This document shows positions 61,034 through 64,000 of a DNA stretch of 64,000 nucleotides, piece by piece; within the stretch, counting starts at the first letter, position 1, and every line of letters begins with the position of its first letter. Under the pieces are notes generated by a model. The model ran no database searches. It was not told where the DNA came from and saw only the letters and a list, made by a program, of their open reading frames with translations. The stretch is from Micromonospora echinofusca (GTDB lineage: Bacteria > Actinomycetota > Actinomycetes > Mycobacteriales > Micromonosporaceae): the NCBI RefSeq assembly GCF_900091445.1, contig NZ_LT607733.1, positions 2,558,501 through 2,622,500 on the forward strand, given 5' to 3'. The translations under genes were made by a program, and so were the position numbers.

Positions 61034-63513
61034 TCCGTACGACCCTGCGCCAGCTGCGCGCCGAGGCGCTGCGCCTGATGCTCTCGTCGCTGGCCATCGT
61101 GCTCGGCGTCGCGTTCATCGCCGGCACGCTGATCTTCGTCGACGGGATGCGTGCCGGCGCGTACGAGCGGGCCGGCGCGTTCGACCGGCACACCGACCTC
61201 GCGGTGCACTCCACCACGGACGACCCGCTGCCGCCCGTGCTGGTCGAGAAGGTGCGCGCCCTCGACGGGGTCGCCGCCGCCGAGGGCGAGCTGCTCGGCT
61301 CCGGCGGGATCGTGGGCGCCGACGGCCGCCCCGTGCTCGGCTACGCCGTCCTCGCCGCGATCCCCGTCGACGCGGCGCTGCGCTCGTACGACGTGGTGGC
61401 CGGCCGGTTGCCCGACCGCCCGGGCGAGGTGGTGCTGGACGCCGCGACCGCCGAGCAGGAGAGCTTCGCCCTCGGCAGCGGCGTACGCGTCGGCGGCGGC
61501 GGGGGAGCGGCCCGCCCGTACACCCTGGTCGGCACGGTCGACGTGGCCGGCACCGCCCGCGACGTCGGCGGCCCGTTCATCGGCCTGGTCGGCGCGGACG
61601 CCCTCGCGGTCACCGGCCAGCGGGGCTACGACCGGATCATGGTGGCCGCCCGGCCCGGCGTGGCCGACGGGGCACTGGTCCAGCGGGCCGCCGAGGCCGT
61701 CGGCGCCGGCGCGACCGTCAAGACCCGGCAGCGCATCCTCGACGACGCCGTGACCGACGCGGTCCGCGACCTCGAGCAGTTCAACATGGTGCTGCTGACC
61801 TTCGCCGGCGTCGCCGTCGTGGTCGCCGGCTTCGTCATCGCCAACACCTTCGCCATCGTGCTGGCCCAGCGGACGCGGCGGACCGCCTTGCTGCGGCTGG
61901 TCGGCGCGACCCGGGGCCAGCTGTTCCGCGCCGCGCTGCTGGAGGCCGCGCTGGTCGGGCTGGTCGCCTCCGCCGCCGGCGTGCTGATCGGCGTGGCCCT
62001 GGCCGGCGGCATGAACCAGGTGATGACGCGGCTCGACGCGCCGGTCCCCGGCGGCCTCGCCGTCACCGCGTCGACCGTGCTGGTCAGCCTGCTCCTGGGC
62101 ACGGCGATCACGATGGGCGCCGCACTGCTGCCCGCGTGGCGGGGCACCCGCGTCGCCCCGGTCGCCGCGCTCACCGACGCGGCGGTCCAGCCCGCCCGGG
62201 GCGCCGGCCGGCTCCGGTTGACGGCCGGTGCGGTGGTCTTCGCCACCGGGATCGCCGCGCTGGTCGCCGCCGCGTACGCCGTGCAGGTGGTCCTGGTGGC
62301 CGCCGGCGGCGTACTCACCTTCTTCGGGATCGTGCTCTTCGGCCCGGTGCTCGTGCCGGCCCTGGTCCGGGTGCTGGGGTGGCCGGCCCGCCGGCTGTTC
62401 GGTGCCACCGCCGGGCTGGCCGTGGCGAACGCCGTACGCAATCCGCGCCGGATCGCCGCGACCGCCACGGCCCTGGTGATCGGCATCGGTCTGGTGTCGG
62501 CCTTCGTGGTCGGCGCCCGCAGCACCAAGGACGGCATCGAGCGCAGCGTGGACGCCGAGATCGGGGTCGACTGGCTGGTCACCGGGATCGGCGGGGACCT
62601 CCCGGCACCGCTCGTGGCCGAGCTGCGCGCCCGGCCGGAGCTGGCGGTGGTGCACGAGCAGCGCGGCGCCGTCGCCGCCGACGTGCGGGTGCAGGCCGCG
62701 CACCCCGCCCTGGTCGGCCGGACCCTGACCGGTGTCGTGTCGGGGCAGGTCGATCGGCTGGGCCCGGGACAGGTGCTGGTGCACCGGGAATTGGCCGAGG
62801 CCCGGGGCTGGACGACCGGGTCCACCGTCACCGTACGCGGCCGGTCGTTGCGGGTGGCCGCGGTCGTCACCGCCGACGGGCCGACGCTCGCCGGCAGCCC
62901 CGTTCCCGCCGGTCACGTGATCGAGGTGGTGGACGCCGACTTCGCCGCCCTCTTTCCCGACGAGCGGGGCTACCTGGCCGAGATCGACCCCGCCGACGGG
63001 GTCTCCGCCGAGCAGGCCCGGGCCGCCATAGAGGCGGTGGTCGCCCGGTACCCGACCGCCAACCTGATGGATCAGGGCGCCTACAAGAAGATGCTCACCG
63101 CCACCGTCGACATGCTGCTCGCCCTCGTCACCGCGCTGCTGGGCCTGGCCGTGGTGATCGCGCTGGTGGGGGTCGCCAACACGCTGAGCCTGTCCGTGGT
63201 GGAGCGGACCCGGGAGAACGCCGTGTTGCGCGCGGTCGGGCTGACCCGGCGACGGATGCGCGCCATGCTGGCCGTCGAGGCGGTGCTGATGGCACTGGTC
63301 GGCGCGCTGCTCGGGGTGGGTCTCGGCACCGGCGTCAGCGCCGCCGCGATGGCCCTGCTGGCTCGGATCAGCGGCGACTTCGCCGTGGTGCTGCCGGTGG
63401 GGCAGCTCGGGCTGATTCTCGGGGTGGCGGTGCTGGCCGCCCTGGTCGCCTCGGTGCTGCCGGCCCGCCGCGCGCTGTCGCGGCCGGTGGTCGAGGCGCT
63501 CGCCGACCAGTGA
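61030..63513 (+). CDS. ABC transporter permease with two FtsX domains
   Basis: An 827-residue permease. A first helix (LMLSSLAIVLGVAFIAGTLIF) is followed by an extracellular MacB-like domain (about 40-225), three helices of an FtsX domain (VVVAGFVIANTFAIVLAQRTRRTALLRLVGATRGQLFRA...), a second set of helices, another extracellular part, and a final FtsX domain (LAVVIALVGVANTLSLSVVERTRENAVLRAVGLTRRRMRAMLAVEAVLM). It lacks the N-terminal ATPase of true MacB, which the upstream gene provides. With the two-component pair it forms a four-gene module that resembles antibiotic or cell-envelope stress exporters of actinobacteria. Confidence 0.92.
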   Translation: MIRTTLRQLRAEALRLMLSSLAIVLGVAFIAGTLIFVDGMRAGAYERAGAFDRHTDLAVHSTTDDPLPPVLVEKVRALDGVAAAEGELLGSGGIVGADGRPVLGYAVLAAIPVDAALRSYDVVAGRLPDRPGEVVLDAATAEQESFALGSGVRVGGGGGAARPYTLVGTVDVAGTARDVGGPFIGLVGADALAVTGQRGYDRIMVAARPGVADGALVQRAAEAVGAGATVKTRQRILDDAVTDAVRDLEQFNMVLLTFAGVAVVVAGFVIANTFAIVLAQRTRRTALLRLVGATRGQLFRAALLEAALVGLVASAAGVLIGVALAGGMNQVMTRLDAPVPGGLAVTASTVLVSLLLGTAITMGAALLPAWRGTRVAPVAALTDAAVQPARGAGRLRLTAGAVVFATGIAALVAAAYAVQVVLVAAGGVLTFFGIVLFGPVLVPALVRVLGWPARRLFGATAGLAVANAVRNPRRIAATATALVIGIGLVSAFVVGARSTKDGIERSVDAEIGVDWLVTGIGGDLPAPLVAELRARPELAVVHEQRGAVAADVRVQAAHPALVGRTLTGVVSGQVDRLGPGQVLVHRELAEARGWTTGSTVTVRGRSLRVAAVVTADGPTLAGSPVPAGHVIEVVDADFAALFPDERGYLAEIDPADGVSAEQARAAIEAVVARYPTANLMDQGAYKKMLTATVDMLLALVTALLGLAVVIALVGVANTLSLSVVERTRENAVLRAVGLTRRRMRAMLAVEAVLMALVGALLGVGLGTGVSAAAMALLARISGDFAVVLPVGQLGLILGVAVLAALVASVLPARRALSRPVVEALADQ

Positions 63514-63625
63514 CGTCCGCTGGCCGGTCCCGCCGCCACCGGCACGGCGGGACCTGCCGGCGGTGGCGGGCCCACGAACCGTTGGGCGGGGCCGGGCGTC
63601 GCGGGCGGGCCGTGCCGGGGCGCGG

Positions 63626-64000
63626 TCAGCCTGCCGGCGGGTTGGCGGGCTCGACCGGCGTGGTCTGCGTCTCGGTCGGCTCCACCGGCGGCGGCGGGCT
63701 CTGCGTCGGGACGGCGGTGCTGGGCGACGGGCCCGGCGGTTCGGTGGTGCCGCTGGGCTCGGGGGACTCCGGGGCGTCCGACCCGCTGGGCTGGGGGGAG
63801 ACCGGGGGCGCGGTGGCCGACGGCGAAGGGCTGGAGGTGGAGCCGGTCGGCCGGAACGGCCGGCCCGGGTTGGCGGGCTCGTCGTCCTGCTCCGCCGGCG
63901 CCTGCGCGTCACCGCTCGGCTCCGCGGCCGGGGTGGTCGCCTGCGGCACCTTGATCGCCGGCGCGTCGGCCTCGCCCGATGCGCCGAGCGCCGCGCCGAG
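63626..64000 (-). CDS. 3' part of a Pro/Thr/Ser-rich protein, cut by the window edge
   Basis: The frame is open from the right edge to a stop at 63626. The last 125 residues contain VPQATTPAAEPSGDAQ followed by a long Pro/Ser/Thr/Glu tract (PVSPQPSGSD, GTTEPPGPSPS, PPPPVEPTETQ) and end NPPAG. This is a low-complexity tail of the kind found on exported or membrane-anchored actinobacterial proteins. The start and the folded part lie beyond the window, so no function can be assigned. Confidence 0.6.
   Translation of the reverse strand, partial: LGAALGASGEADAPAIKVPQATTPAAEPSGDAQAPAEQDDEPANPGRPFRPTGSTSSPSPSATAPPVSPQPSGSDAPESPEPSGTTEPPGPSPSTAVPTQSPPPPVEPTETQTTPVEPANPPAG

Noticed and set aside
60214..63912. 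1232-codon open frame on the minus strand
   Set aside because: It is antisense to the ABC transporter genes; Arg/Gly/His-rich composition of a GC-rich shadow frame and no domain.

Overview
The window is very high in GC. It uses GTG and TTG starts freely and has many leaderless promoters with TAnnnT-type -10 boxes. It carries actinobacterial marker families: Lsr2, an HspR/HAIR site at lon, the large-form GlyA behind a ZTP riboswitch, a LigD-type polymerase and a TIGR02960-type ECF sigma factor. Gene content and style point to Micromonosporaceae, most like Micromonospora; the genus is inference. No rRNA, tRNA, CRISPR array, prophage or complete insertion sequence was seen.

Layout. 0-5.1 kb: a small orphan gene, then a two-gene conflict-type operon in which a trypsin-co-occurring domain protein (Trypco1/CU044_2847 type) is followed by a 1415-residue trypsin-nSTAND NTPase-TM-beta-propeller protein. 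A 15-codon leader ORF overlaps the start of the first gene. 5.3-13.8 kb: orphan L-ribulokinase, glyA with riboswitch, a frameshifted SDR remnant, a phosphoesterase, a hemerythrin, a secreted subtilase, and NAD(P)H-hydrate dehydratase with a histidine phosphatase. 13.9-18.1 kb: alpha/beta hydrolase, DUF899 protein, ECF sigma factor and a LigD-type primase/polymerase. 18.1-22.3 kb: an AsnC/Lrp regulator divergent from a three-gene branched-chain 2-oxoacid dehydrogenase operon (E1alpha, E1beta, E2) that lacks E3. 22.4-32.7 kb: parallel beta-helix protein, L,D-transpeptidase lipoprotein, SMP-30-like protein, STAS protein, FKBP, DoxX, CBS-BON protein, TerC, BtuF-like protein and a phytanoyl-CoA dioxygenase-like enzyme. 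32.8-35.4 kb: an MFS exporter and an aldo/keto reductase in a stretch less biased in codon use, next to a transposase C-terminal remnant, so probably imported. 35.4-43.5 kb: GNAT, a DUF2726-like protein, a secreted Asn/Gly-repeat protein, another MFS transporter, Lsr2, a LuxR-type HTH protein, and a manganese catalase followed by a putative manganese transporter. 43.5-50.7 kb: Lon, DEAD-box helicase, 2'-5' RNA ligase-like protein and a secreted GH43 enzyme. 50.7-51.8 kb: a gene-poor stretch with operators, a long hairpin element and a hexanucleotide repeat. 51.8-64 kb: a LAS/M15-like metallopeptidase paired with an asparagine-synthase homologue, a PfkB kinase, a stress gene under a SigB-type promoter, a divergent LVIVD/DUF305 pair sharing a CRP site, a two-component system followed by a MacB-like ABC transporter, and the 3' part of a Pro/Thr/Ser-rich gene.

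Functional links visible in the sequence: manganese catalase with a manganese transporter; the phytanoyl-CoA dioxygenase-like gene and the GH43 gene share the palindrome TACAACGTTGTA between their -35 and -10 boxes; the two-component system sits directly before the ABC exporter with a 16-bp dyad between them; the LVIVD and DUF305 genes share one CRP-type site about 41 bp from both predicted start points. The best candidate for an unusual biological system is the leader ORF-Trypco1-trypsin/STAND operon at 442-5133. Its protein architecture is known from surveys of bacterial conflict systems, but its target and output are not.
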